DNA of 64,000 nucleotides from Lathyrus oleraceus (GCF_024323335.1 NC_066581.1:464043527-464107526); one strand, 5' to 3'. Numbered from the stretch's first letter, positions 35,392 to 46,573 are shown. Numbers and translations: made by a program. The notes: generated from the letters alone by a model not told the origin.

Positions 35392-37378
35392 TACTTCGAT
35401 CTTCTGGCTAGATCTGAATTGTTGCGATTTTCAATCTTCTGGCTAGATCTTCTTTGTTTCGATTCTCTGGCTGAATCTACTTCGATCTTCTGTGTAGATC
35501 TGGATTGTTGCGATTTTCGATCTTCTGGCTAGATCTTCTTTGTTTCGATTCTCTGGCTGAATCTACTTCGATCTTCTGGCTAGATCTGGATTGTTTTGAT
35601 GATAAATTCCCATCATTAGGATCCCGCATCTGAGGCATGCGCTGGTTGACCCTCTTTTGAAATCTACACCCAACCTTCATATTAGATATGCAGCTTCGAG
35701 AATATTCCACTTTTGGGCTTCGTACATATTCTTCGGGCTAGAACATGTTGTAACGACTCCTCAATTAGACTTGGGCTTGCTGGGGAAATAAAGCTTGTAG
35801 GCGACTTCATTGGGGAATCTTCAAATTGAGCCTTAGGCTGGCTTACTAGAACACGATTCTCAGGCTGAATCTTCGAAATGACCCCCAGGCTGGATCACTG
35901 GAACACGATTCTCAGGCTGAATCTTCGAAATGACCCTCAGGTTGGATCACTGGAACACGATTCTCAGGCTGAATCTTCAAAATGAACCTCAGGCCGGATC
36001 ACTGGAAAACGATTCTCAGGCTGAATCTTCGAAATGACCCTCAGGCTGGATCACTGGAAAACGATTCTCAGGTTGAATCTTCAAAATGACCCTCAGGCTG
36101 GATCACTGGAACACGATTCTCAGGCTGAATCTTCGAAATGACCCTCAGGCTGGATCACTAGAAAACGATTCTCAGGCTGAATCTTCAAAATGAACCTCAG
36201 GCCGGATCACTGGAAAACGATTCTCAGGCTGAATCTTCGAAATGACCCTCAGGCTGGATCACTCACGCTTGATCCTCTGGCTGGATCTCATGACCTTGGT
36301 TGTAAAGTAATTCTTCAGTCTACTTGGAAGAACCTGTTTATCAACTTATGTGTATGTTTGATATGATATGCATGCAAATGCAAATGTTATGCATGGTGTA
36401 AAAAGAAATCTGCTTGGGGAAGCAAACTCCGGTAGGGAACAGATCGCTGTATCAATCCTTGAATGCTCTGTGGGGAATGATCCGTCTGCCGGGACCAATG
36501 AGCCACCAAAAATAAATTGGCTGCTTGAAAAGTTGACCTTGCGGGGGGAGTATCAACTATGGAAACTTTGTTCGGCGAGACTCTGTGAGGAGAGTATGTG
36601 GGGAAAACACTTCCTGGGGAAATGTCGTAGGAAACGACCTTTGCTGGGGATATGAACTTGCTAATCGCCCTCAAGCTGGGGATTAACAAATCTGTTAAAA
36701 ATAATCTGCTGGGGAATGAGATGAACACTGGGAACACCACACTCTCATCTGTTGGTTATGCAACCACTCCGCTGTTGCTAGGAAGATACAGTCTGACACT
36801 GTCAACTCCGCTGGGGATATATAGTCTGGATACTGTCAACTCTGTTGGAGAACATGCTCTGCTGAGGAGAGACTTTGTCAACCGCTTGGGGATGAGGATT
36901 CATGACTTGGCATCCGGTTCCTGTGACCTGCAACCAAAAATACACGTATACCTCGGGGGAATTACTCGGTTTGAATTCACCGTCCGGGATTAAGCACATT
37001 CAAAGCAATTTTAAATATTTTCCTATGCAAATCATCTGCAAAAGCCACCATTATGTTCATATGCAATATGTTTTATCAAAAATTCAGACATTTTTGCAAA
37101 CAAACTGATAAATGAAAAATAAAGAGGCTCTTTAACTGAATTATCAGATCACAGTCATTCGCTTATTCCCTAACTTTTGCCTGGATCGCCTCCTTTTCGG
37201 GTTTTCAATCCACCAGGATACCCATTTTTGCCTGAGCCGCCCTTTTGGGTTTTCGACTCACCAGGTGTACTCTTTTTTTATATCCCTAATTTTTGCCCGA
37301 ACCTCTTTATTCTTTTTTTTTTGGTTCGTCGGGATGCCCTTTTTTTGCCTGGACTATTCTTTTTATCGTCCAGCGGGT
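35392..37378 (-). other. OG-B 3' non-coding region, right part
   Basis: This ~2 kb is repeat-rich with no supported gene. It has CTTCTGGCTAGATCT / CTGGCTGAATCT repeats (35392-35600), a 52 bp tandem array (35857-36272), and stretches rich in GCTGGGGA (36400-36960). The 95-117 codon frames here (36368-36993) overlap on both strands and have repeat-derived composition. Confidence 0.7.
35857..36272. repeat. 52 bp tandem array, eight units
   Basis: Units start at 35857, 35909, 35961, 36013, 36065, 36117, 36169 and 36221, exactly 52 bp apart. Each contains TTCTCAGGCTGAATCTTC and a variant of CCTCAGGCTGGATCACTGGA. There is no unique spacer between units. Confidence 0.95.
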
Positions 37379-38769
37379 CTATTTTATGCGAAGTATATTT
37401 TTTTTAACTGCGTCTGAGTTAATAGGGGACGGGAATCCTTCGCCATCCATGGTTGTTAGCATCAAAGCTCCGCCATAGAAAATCCTTTTAACCACGTACG
37501 GACCCTCATAGTTCGGTGTCCATTTGCCCCTATGATCTGTGTTGGGAGGAAGAAATCTTTTGAGTACCAATTCACCGACTTGATACCCCCAAGGGCGCAC
37601 TTTCTGACCAAATGCTTTCTTCATTCGTCTCTGATCGAGATACGTCAATTCTGGGTACGTAGTTCCAGCATATCTTCTTAATCATCGAAGACAAGGTAAA
37701 CAAAGCATCAGCAAATTGGTTTTCTTCAAAAGAAAGTCAACAATCTTCTCGTGTAGTCTCTGTAAGGAGCGAGATGAGGCTGAGGTGTATACCATTTCCC
37801 GTTGGTTTGATTGATGACCAAAGCTAAATCCCCGTATACATCCAGGGTTTTAATCTGTATATTGACGGCTTCCTCAAGTCTTAGGATACAAGCTTCGTAT
37901 TCGGCTTCATTGTTGGTGCAGGGAAACGTTATTCTGGCACCAAATGGCATATGAACCCCCTTCCGGTGTGATCAACACTACACCAACTCCGCGACCATTG
38001 ACGTGGACCGCCCCATCAAACATCGTAACCCATTTGGATTCAGGGTCAGGCCCCTCCTCCGGGAGTGGTTCCTCTCAATCTTTCGATTTGAGAAACATGA
38101 TGTCCTCATCAGGAAAGTCAAACCTCATAGGTTGGTAATCATCAATCGGTTGCTCTGCAAGATAGTCTGACAAGACACTTCCCTTGATGGCTTTTTGTGA
38201 AGTGCATTGGATGTCATACTCTGTCAGTATCATTTGTCACCTAGTAACCTTTCCGGTAAGTGCTGACTTTTCAAAAATATACTTGACTGGATCCATTTTT
38301 GATATCAATAGAGTCGTGTGAGTCAACATATACTGTCTTAGTCGGCGAGCATCCCATGCCAAAGCGCGATAAGTTTTCTCGAGCAATGAGTATCTTTGTT
38401 CACAGTCGGTAAACTTTTGCTAAGGTAGTATATTGCATGCTCTTTTCGACCTGACTCGTCATGCTGACCGAGCACACAACCCATTGACCTTTCTAACACA
38501 GTCAAGTACATGATCAACGGTCTTTCCTCTCGGCCTGTAGACTTGCCCCGATCTTGATCTCTTTCTTATCGTCTGCGGTGCCGATGTTGACGGTCTCAAT
38601 CACCTCCGGATAAGGTGTAATAGCTCGGTCCTCCTGTTTCAACAATCTGGCTAACCCTTCAGGCAATTCACAATCTTCCTCAACCCCTTCTTCGGCTTAA
38701 TAGATAGGATTGTCGAAGTCATACTTGGCCATAGCAGTGTCGTTAGTAGTGAGATCCAGGTGGTCCGCT
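37379..38769 (-). pseudogene. pol: OG-B pol remnant: RT and most of integrase deleted
   Basis: Reading leftwards, the exon after the presumed intron (38769 down) carries the acidic pre-RT linker with an in-frame stop at 38697-38699. Near 38540 the sequence jumps directly to the RNase H region (IMYLTVLERSMGCVLGQHDE), so RT with its YVDD motif is missing. RNase H runs on to about 38160. The second, archaeal-type RNase H is at 37950-37726, with TNNEAEYEACILRLEEA. Near 37660 another jump leads to the integrase C-terminus (37648-37379; GKWTPNYEGPYVVKR), so the integrase zinc finger and catalytic core are missing. OG-C keeps all of these domains in the expected order. Confidence 0.82.
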
Positions 38770-39046
38770 CTGCATGATGGAGGATCATGCTTTACCTTAG
38801 AATGAGAGATTTTTTTTGGAAAGAAAGAAAAAACGAAAAAAGAAACATTGCCATTTTTTTTTGTAAAAGTAAAAAAAAAACTGAAAGAAAGAGAACACAA
38901 AATTGTTTGCAAAAGCCGTCCTTTATTGATGATAAAAATAATTGCGAAATGTAACTAAATGGATGGCCCTACAAATGAGCCGTTACACCTTGGGCAAAGT
39001 GTAAGACTTTATTATGCATGTAATAAAGGAAAACAATAAAAATCAC
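38770..39046 (-). other. Probable Ogre intron between protease and RT in OG-B
   Basis: This ~277 bp A/T-rich segment separates the protease tail (ending near KTVRVTLLKE) from the pre-RT exon. A GTGATT donor is at 39046 and a TGCAG acceptor ends at 38770. Ogre elements are known to splice an intron here (family knowledge). The exact splice sites are my choice. Confidence 0.55.
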
Positions 39047-40527
39047 TCTTTCAGTAGAGTAACCCGGACGGTTTTTTCAGACGACCAATTGTCGAGCTTT
39101 TCTCCCGGGACACATGGGCGAATCCAGCTATCTAAGTCACAGTCGCTGTCAGCCTTGTCTTCATCTGCAGCATTGACGATGTGGGGAGAAACCAAACCCC
39201 CGCTGGAGAGAGTACCAATTTCATTCTTCTGAGATCCCAGAGCATACCCCAATCCAAACTTGTCTTCTTTGATGACTGGCTCCACAAATTTTCCCTAGCC
39301 TTGGGCATTACCAGCTTTAACCACTTCGACAACTTGCTTGTATGAAGAGATAGAAGTCCCGACCATCTCAAACTCAGGTGAAAAGACAACTTCGGGTGCG
39401 ACCTCATTGATGTTTATGGCTTCGAAGCCCTGACACAGCATCTCGTGCATCTCGCCGTCCATCTCTACATACTTAAATGTAGACAGGTGGCTAACAAAAA
39501 TATCCTCTTCACCACAGACAGTGACGACCTGACCTTCTAGTTCATATTTGAGCTTCTGGTGGAGGGTAGAAGTAACAACATCGGCAACATGAATCCATGG
39601 CCGACCTAGCAGACAGCTGTAGGCAGGCTGGATATCCATCACATAAAAGGTGCTCTCGAACACCTGCGGTCCAATCTTAACTGGCAACTCAACTTCGCCA
39701 AAGACTGCTCTCTTAGAGCCATCAAAAGCCCTCACAACTAAGTTACTTGGCCTCAGGATGGTGTCATCGCAATCCAACTTCATTAAGGCTTTCTTTGGAA
39801 GAACATTCAGAGAAGAGCCTGTATCAACCAAAACATGGGAAAGCATCACCCCTTTGCACTCCATTGTGATATGCAAGGCTTTGTTGTGATTCCTGCCCTC
39901 AGATGTCAAGTCATTATCGGTGAAACCTAGCCCCCGGCTAGCGTTTACATTGGAAACTACCGACTCAAGCTGGTTAACAGTTATCTCCGGTGGAACATAG
40001 GCCATATTCAGTACTTTCAACAAGGCTGCTCTGTGCGCCTCAGAGCACAGCAATAGTGAGAGAATGGAGATCTTTGAGGGTGTCTGATTTAGCTGGTCGA
40101 CTACCTTGTAGTCACTTTTCTTGATAATCCTCATAAACTCATCCACTTCCTTCTCGAATGCGGTCTTAGGAGGATCTTCCTCAGTAGTAACCTCTTCGGC
40201 GGCCATCTGTTTCCCTTTAGCCTTGGCAGCTGCCTCGGCTTCAGTATTCGCGCGTAATGTTGATGATGCAAATAGGCGTCCACTGCGAGTGAAGCCACCA
40301 ACCCCTCCAACATTGTCTACAGCGGAGCTACCAATGTCAATGTCTTCTTCGTTAACTTTCTGCCCCTGGCAGTAGATATCAGCCCCATAGTGCCACGGGA
40401 TAGCACTGTCTTTCTCATACGGAACGGGTCCTGGTATTGTGATGGTGATCGGACCAACCAAAGTCGGTTGAGGGCTGTCAGAGTAAATTGCAACTGGTGC
40501 TGAACTTTCGATGTTCACCGCTGCTGG
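39047..40527 (-). pseudogene. pro: OG-B protease region
   Basis: This is the second part of the gag-protease frame, in phase with gag but after a TAA at 40528-40530. It contains the FTRSGRLFAS linker, an acidic Ala/Lys-rich segment, then the aspartic protease with SHVLVDTGSSLNVLPKKAL (D-T-G) near 39820 and the YSCLLGRPWIH block typical of Ty3-gypsy protease. A second stop at about 39292-39294 precedes the GLGYALG tail, which runs to the intron. Protease would cut the Gag-Pol polyprotein. Confidence 0.82.
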
Positions 40528-42414
40528 TTAGGTACTTTCTGGGAAATATATTGTTGTCGGAGCGAGTCTCTCGGGAACATATATTTCTTCAGGAGTGAAA
40601 TAAAACGTCACCGTCGATACATCATTCTTCATTGGACGGGCCTGATCGAACTGAAGACAACCTTCATCTATCAGTTGCTGAATACCCCTTCTCAAACTGT
40701 CACATCCGTTTTCGGCAGCTTGACAATTTCTGCATTCTTCCCCACAGCCCGGGAAAATCTGTCCTTTCAGAAGTCGGTCTTTAACCACCGATAGCGAAGT
40801 CTTCACCTTAGTCACATCAGAAACCAAATTCAAAGTTTCCCAACTATCAACAACATTAATCCTCTGCCCGCCGTGAGCCGGCATCGGGTTCTGGATAACA
40901 TTAGGCACCAGAGCAAAATTGATAGCCTGGGCATCTCTCAAATCTTGTACCTTTAACTGGAGAGCCTTGCAATTATCTGTAGTATGGCCAGGTGCGTTGG
41001 AGTGAAAAGCACATATGGCGTTGACATCATAACCTCTAGGCAAATTATTGGGATCGATTGGTGGGGCCAGAGTTCTCAACGTAACCAGATTCATGTCAAT
41101 CAGCTTGGGAAGTAATACTGAATAAGGCATTGGGATTGGCTCGATGACCCGGTCCGTCTGCCTTGGACGTTGTTGATAGTGTCTCTGCTGACCCGGATTA
41201 CCTCCTTGTTGTTGATTGTTGTACCTGGGTTGTTGTTGCGGATGATATTGCGGTTGAGGAACATGTGTTGGAATAGTGACTGCGGCTACTTGATCTTGAT
41301 AATAATTAGGGCGTCCTCTACCCCTGCCTCTGCCGGCATACATAACGCTTGCCTCGCCTTCTTTTCTTCGCTGACTGTTACCAGCAAACGGTCTCTTGGG
41401 ACCTGATGAGTTGGAAGCACTATTGTCTTGAATTCGGCCCATCTTCAACAGACTCTCGATTCTTTCTCCAGCAATTACTATCTCTGGAAAGCTGATTGAC
41501 GGGCAAGCAGCCAATCTCTCAATATAATTGCCTTGAAGAGTGTTCATGAACATGTCCGCCATCTCCCTTTCAGACATAGGGGGTTGGACGGACGCAGCAA
41601 TCTGTCTCCAACGCTGAGCATACTCTCTAAAGGTTTCCTTGGCAGTCTGAGACATACCTTGCAACAAGGTCCGATTTGGAGCCATGTCCAAGTTGTATTG
41701 ATATTGCTTGACAAAAGCCACTGCCAAGTCTTTCCAGCTCTTGATGGTAGTACGAGACAAATGAGAATACCATTCACGAGAAGCTCCAGTTAGACTGTCT
41801 TCAAAATAGTACATCCACAGCTTTTCATCTTCCGTGTGAGCTCCCAACCTTCCCAAATAAGATTGGAGATGAGTGCGTGGGCAAGAAGCCCCATTGTATT
41901 TCTCAAAAGTAGGGGGTTTGAACTTGTGAAGAATCCTTACTCCCTGAACCAGACCAAGATTTGTGACATCAAAGCCTAAGGAATTTTGAGACTCCAAAGA
42001 TTTGAGCTTCTCAGCAAGCTCATCCATACGTCGAGTGGTCTCGAGGGCCTCGTCGTGCAAAGAAAATTGATCATACTGATAATCTTCAGTAACGGGGGGC
42101 CCGTTAATCCGAATTCCTTGATTCACATTGTACCTTCCGCCAATACCATTTCCAACATTCCCTGTGTTGCCAACATTACCCGGGTTTCCATCAGCATTTG
42201 CGTTACCCGCGTTACCAGTGTTCACAGGGTTATCAGTGTTCCCAGGGTTACCAGGGTTTCCCTCAGCATTTGGTATCTCCACCTCCGGATCGGGTGTCGG
42301 TTGCTCAACCAATTCCCTCAGCTTTTCCTGGCCTTCTGCCATACTAGTCATCAATGTCATGAACTGATCCATCCTTTCACGCATATCAGCCAACTCTTTC
42401 TGTACTTGGTCCAT
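40528..42414 (-). pseudogene. gag: OG-B Gag
   Basis: This Gag runs to the stop at 40528. The frame is open from 42597, but I choose the ATG at 42414 because it begins the helical stretch (MDQVQKELADMRERMDQF) matching OG-A Gag. The gag domain (FVKQYQYNLDMAPNRTLLQ, FREYAQRWRQIAASVQPP) is followed by an Arg/Gly and Gln-rich region and a knuckle-like CAFHSNAPGHTTDNC. The segment around 42140-42260 is a low-complexity Gly-Asn repeat. About half of the residues in the gag domain match OG-A. Confidence 0.85.
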
Positions 42415-43384
42415 CGCTAGCTGTGGACGATTTTCCTTTGTCGGGTACCTGTGGACTCGCTTGGGACCAATAACTGCCTGATACAGGGAACAAACATTAG
42501 ACACTGCGGTGACACATTGCATGGTATGCGATGCACTGCTTGTCAGTTTTAAGGCACCCCCGTTTTGAAAGGGAATACCCTGCAAATGAATAAGCATGAG
42601 ATGTTGGATGCAAATATGCAGATGATGTTATACAATGCAAAGGCATGTCAATCAGAATTGATGGATCCGCTTGAACATCTGGAGAGAAATTAACTGAGGA
42701 ATATAATACAAGACCAAAACTCTGCTCCAGAAAACCGGGTTGGTTGGAGGTTAAGGTTTCCTGAATTTAGCCCGCCCCTCTCTGGTAGGTTCTAAGAACA
42801 GAAGTTCGTCAGCTTCAGCCCTTCAGTCGCGAATAATACGTTTACCACTGAAGGTTTGGTATTATTACGGGACAAAAGACCTCCATTGACTCCCCTCAAC
42901 AAGACATCCTAATAGCAAGTTCCCAGTCTCGGGATCCTCGGATTGAGCAGCGAGAATGCGCCCACCAGAGCTAACATAATCACATCTCGGAGGAGAGGCC
43001 TCGGGAAATGGTCACCAGAGTCGACGATTTCTAGAGGAACATCCTGTCGTTACGGAACACCCGTAAGACATAATATATCCAAAAGAAACCTCGTCTGGGT
43101 GTGGTTCTTCACGAACGACTTAACGTAGCAACACGCCACGCAAGCCTCATGATTATCCACTCTAAAACCTGTGTGTACACTCAAGCCTGGGTAATGGGCT
43201 TATCTCTCATAGAACACCCCATCCCAACAAACAAACGAACAGATCCAACAGATATAACAGATGCATGCAAGTAGGTAAGCAAATAAAGGTACAAAAGCAT
43301 GAACACCCAATAAACAAGAAATCACACAAGCTAGGAGGGACTCGCTTAGGGAAGATGGACCAGCAAGAGGTCAACTTCTTTCAG
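42415..43384 (-). other. OG-B 5' leader, ORF1 absent
   Basis: This leader joins the primer site almost directly to gag, where OG-A has the 1.85 kb ORF1. The stretch 42735-43215 is near-identical to the OG-A leader (4775-5260). Confidence 0.75.
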
Positions 43385-43404
43385 TCCCCAGCAGAGTCGC
43401 CAGC
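43385..43404 (-). other. OG-B primer-binding site
   Basis: The minus strand reads GCTGGCGACTCTGCTGGGGA next to the 5' LTR. It differs from the OG-A site only in the first base. Confidence 0.65.
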
Positions 43405-44798
43405 TGTAGCAACCTGAAAAATACAGTGCGCGAAAAAACAACCGGCGAAAGAAAATGATAGAAGAGTCGCCACCGTGCGTTATTCATCCCAAAGGAGGGA
43501 AAGGAAACACTCGAAGTAAACCTGAAAAAGGAAAGGACAAGACGGGGTCTCGCCACCAAATCTTGGGTTCGGGAGTCGGTTATGCGAAGGGAAGGTATTA
43601 GCACCCCTACGCATCCGTAGTACTCTACGGGATCCACTTTTGTAGTTCTTGTCTAAAGGGTGTGAGTTTATCTTGTGCTGTTTACCAAAAAAAAGGGTTA
43701 AATGCAAATGACTCGCGCGGATGTCGCATCCACTGCATATGTATCTCATATGAATATGAGAATCAGAGTCTTCGTAGCTCGGCTGACCTATGGGTTGGGG
43801 GGATGTGGGCTCGCTAAGACATCGCGTCTTATGCCTACGTATCTCATCTGGAATGAGAATCAGAGCAAGCCGTAGTTCGGCTAACTACGGGGTTATGGAT
43901 TGGGTTTTGGACGAACGACGTCACTACGCAATCTATCGGATGCTCGACCTTTGGAGACTTACTCGCCTGTAGTAGAAGGAGTTAACGTGTTGCTTTGGGT
44001 TTTAGGGTTTGGGATGCTCAAGGGCAAAAAGGCAGTCCTTGACGAAGGAACCGCGCTACCTGCAGGGATACGAACACATACAAAACAAACATGTATAAAG
44101 TAAATGTGCCAACAAGGGGCTCAGAAGTAAATAAATAAAAGAAAACAAATGCCTCCTATCGAGGTCTTCCAGCTAAGAAAGCGATAAAATGCGGAAAAGA
44201 GGTAAAAGTACCACACGGATAAAGATCCGAAGTAACATCAATTAAAGGAGTAAGAAACCCAGGGATCTCCCAAGCTAATGCCATCAAAGAAAGGTGAGTC
44301 AGTATAGGTAATTGGAATGAACCTCCAAGGGGTATCCCACAAATAAAGTGGGAAAACCACGCAAACCATCTCTGCAAGAGTCTGTGAGCCCTCACAAAAA
44401 CTCAACAAAAGGGTTAGTGAAACACGATAAGCATTTTTTTCATGGATAACAGTATGGTTTCAGAAACCTCAAACCCTGTGGCATACATTTCAGAAATCAT
44501 GTGATTAAACATTCAAGGCATAGATTTCACCCATTCATGCATAATTAAACCCGTGGGCAAAAACATAATGAAATTCATCCATCATACCTCATACATTCAG
44601 ATGATCCAAATGAAGAGCATAAAATTATGGGAATGAGGCAAACCTGATGGGAGAGACCGGTTGAAATGTAAGGGTTTGCGTGAGATGGGGGTTGCTCTGA
44701 GTTCTCTGTCAGGTTCCTCTCCAGGTTTTGTCCAGGGTTTTGTTTCAAGGAAACCTCAGAGTATTTTGCTTCTCTTCCTTTTTCTGTCTGATCTCCCT

Positions 44799-44807
44799 CT
44801 TTTATAA
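44799..44807 (-). promoter_or_regulatory. Putative TATA box, OG-B 5' LTR
   Basis: TTATAAAAG on the minus strand lies about 370 bp into the LTR. The equivalent site in the 3' LTR reads TTATAAATA. Confidence 0.5.
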
Positions 44808-44869
44808 CCTGATTTTCATGGCTTTGTGAGCTCAAATGAGAGAGGTCCAAGTCCAAGTTTTTTCTATTA

Positions 44870-45078
44870 TATTTTATTTATTTATTTATTATTATTTTTA
44901 ATTTTTAATTTTTATTTTTAATTTTTAATTTTTTTTTTTTTTTTTTTTTTTATTTTATTTTCGTTTTTTTTCTTTTTATTTTTTTATTTTTTTTTTATTT
45001 TTTTATTTTTAATTTTATTTTTCGTTTTATTTTTTTTTTTATTTTTTATTTTTTTTTATTTTTTATTTTTTATTTTTA
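44870..45078. repeat. T-rich low-complexity tract in OG-B 5' LTR
   Basis: This ~200 bp consists of runs of T broken by A and rare G or C, upstream (U3 side) of the TATA-like site. The 3' LTR has a different version at 26641-26810, so it has changed since insertion or been misassembled. Confidence 0.85.
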
Positions 45079-45304
45079 AAGTTTCTTGGATCTAATTCTG
45101 ATTGACATGATGAAATGCAATATGAAATGCTAAATGAATGCATGAATGAGGGGGGCAAATTTTGGATTGTTACAATATATATATATATAACTTGATCGAT
45201 CTCAATTTAATTACTCGTTTATTCTTTGATTCATTCTGTCTTTTAATCGTATTAATATAGAAAATACTGAAAATAAACAACTATCAGATGCATGGTTTCG
45301 TAAG

Positions 45305-45322
45305 TGGCTCTGATACAAGTGA
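45305..45322 (-). other. ANG primer-binding site
   Basis: The minus strand reads TCACTTGTATCAGAGCCA right after the LTR. TTGTATCAGAGCC is one base from the usual Met-tRNA complement TGGTATCAGAGC. Confidence 0.8.
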
Positions 45323-46568
45323 TGGAGAATGGCGATCCAAAATGCAGCGGAATTTAAAATAACTCCTTTAATGATCCTTACGAATGGGCATGATCAGTGA
45401 TAGAATCGTTACCTCTTGTGGCGATCACGAACGTTGAACGATGACAATGCCTCTACTCAGTCCACACGAACGGATTCCTTCAATCTTAGTGATAGCTGCT
45501 ACGAATGAAGGCTTTGAGTGAGAGAGAGAGAGAGAGAAACGAAATTGCAAGTGTGACAATGCTTCTACACAAGGGTTCTATTTATAGAACCACTTGTGTG
45601 GGCTTCAAGCTAAAAGGCCCACTCAAGTGTATATGGCCCATATCTTATAATATCCCAAAATCACTTAAGTGCGTGGTACCTTACCATATTTCGTATTCTA
45701 CTTACGTACACTGTACCTTACGATGTTTTATAATTCACTTAAGGGCACCGTACATTACGGTATTCCTTAATTACTCTATCTCTCATCAATCCGTCCTTTG
45801 TGTGTGACCCAATAGGTTTTCGCGGCATTGACAATTATATTAAATCACGTATTTAACATAATAAACAGTGAGCGGTATCTAGCAACACATGACTGTTACC
45901 CAAGACACGAAAATGTCATGTGATCTGACAAATCCTTCTGTGATAATAATTATGTGTATAATTACCCTTTTGCCCTTATGTATATATTGAACACAAGGCA
46001 TAAACCGTGTCATCCTTGTCCAGTTCAATATTGTGCCCATAGACGTTTATCCTCTTACGCGGGATGGGCAAATTCCATCTAGGTCACTCATGTCCCTTAG
46101 CATGCTTCGTGGAGTACCCATCAACTGTCCATAGTGGTTTCAGGTCGAAGGGTGGTATACACCATTATCACCATGAAAATAGCTTATGACACTTTGCATA
46201 ACATTCTATATAGTATTCTCATAGTGGGTCAATCCAGTATAAATATTACTCTCAATATTCACACCTATGTTTAAAACTTGATAACTCTTTATCCATGATC
46301 CATGAGATGTGATCATCAGTCTATAAATATAATAGTCTTCATGCTTTAATGTTATCCCACTTCACAATAAAGCTTGACTACAGATACTTTAAGAATAGTG
46401 TCCTTATGTCTAATGTGATCTCATAATTAAGTCATACTTGATACATTAAACGGACTAGCTATTCTAGGGACTTTATTAAACAAACATAATAAAGAAAAAG
46501 CCTTTTATTATTAATAAATAATTCGATACAAGTACCAAAAGTATTGGCCTCTAGGGCTTACACCAACA
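45323..46568 (-). repeat. ANG 5' LTR, 1246 bp
   Basis: On the plus strand it runs TGGAGAATGGCGATCC to TTACACCAACA. It lacks a 67 bp segment present in the 3' LTR (junction at 46128-46130, with GTC at both ends of the missing piece). It is followed by CTTTA at 46569-46573. Confidence 0.92.
45578..45588 (-). promoter_or_regulatory. Putative TATA box, ANG 5' LTR
   Basis: TCTATAAATAG on the minus strand lies at the centre of an inverted repeat (GGTTCTAT-TT-ATAGAACC on the plus strand). It is about 265 bp before the primer site. In the 3' LTR the centre reads TC instead of TT, which breaks the TATA match. Confidence 0.6.
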
Positions 46569-46573
46569 CTTTA
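46569..46573. other. Target-site duplication of ANG, right copy (CTTTA)
   Basis: It matches 13886-13890 exactly. Confidence 0.9.

Larger units (their letters stand above)
25189..45174 (-). mobile_element. OG-B: internally deleted Ogre/Tat-type element
   Basis: LTRs at 43405-45174 (5') and 25189-26902 (3') flank a primer site (43385-43404), leader, gag-protease, a cut-down pol, a repeat-rich 3' region and a polypurine tract (26903-26916). SIRE-B splits the 3' region. ORF1 is missing, most of RT is missing, and most of integrase is missing. Flanks are ATATC (left) and ATATA (right): the duplication is imperfect and sits beside a TA repeat that may have changed. It is inserted in the ANG leader. 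Confidence 0.87.
43405..45174 (-). repeat. OG-B 5' LTR, 1770 bp
   Basis: It has the same ends as the 3' LTR (25189-26902), except TTTTGGATTGTTACA at the right end instead of TTTTGGGGTGTTACA. A T-rich low-complexity tract fills 44870-45078. A TATA-like TTATAAAAG is on the minus strand at 44799-44807. Confidence 0.9.
13891..46568 (-). mobile_element. ANG: Angela-like Ty1-copia element with nested insertions
   Basis: The element reads right to left: 5' LTR (45323-46568), primer site (45305-45322), leader, gag (19191-18463), pol (18466-15233), polypurine tract (15219-15233), 3' LTR (13891-15218). A five-base duplication, CTTTA, flanks it perfectly. The leader is interrupted by a solo Ogre LTR and by OG-B, which stretches the element to 32.7 kb. 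Gag type, pol order (protease, integrase, RT, RNase H) and the TGTTGGTGTAAGCCC LTR start fit the Angela lineage. That name comes from recall. Confidence 0.88.

Noticed and set aside
35857..36272. Regular repeats that could suggest a CRISPR-like array
   Set aside because: The units are contiguous with no unique spacers and lie in a plant retrotransposon 3' region.
36368..36993. Overlapping ORFs of 95-117 codons on both strands
   Set aside because: They fall in repeat-derived OG-B 3' sequence with GCTGGGGA-type composition and have no domain.
42415..42597. N-terminal extension of OG-B Gag
   Set aside because: The ATG at 42597 adds 61 residues with no counterpart in OG-A or OG-C Gag. The ATG at 42414 starts the shared helix.
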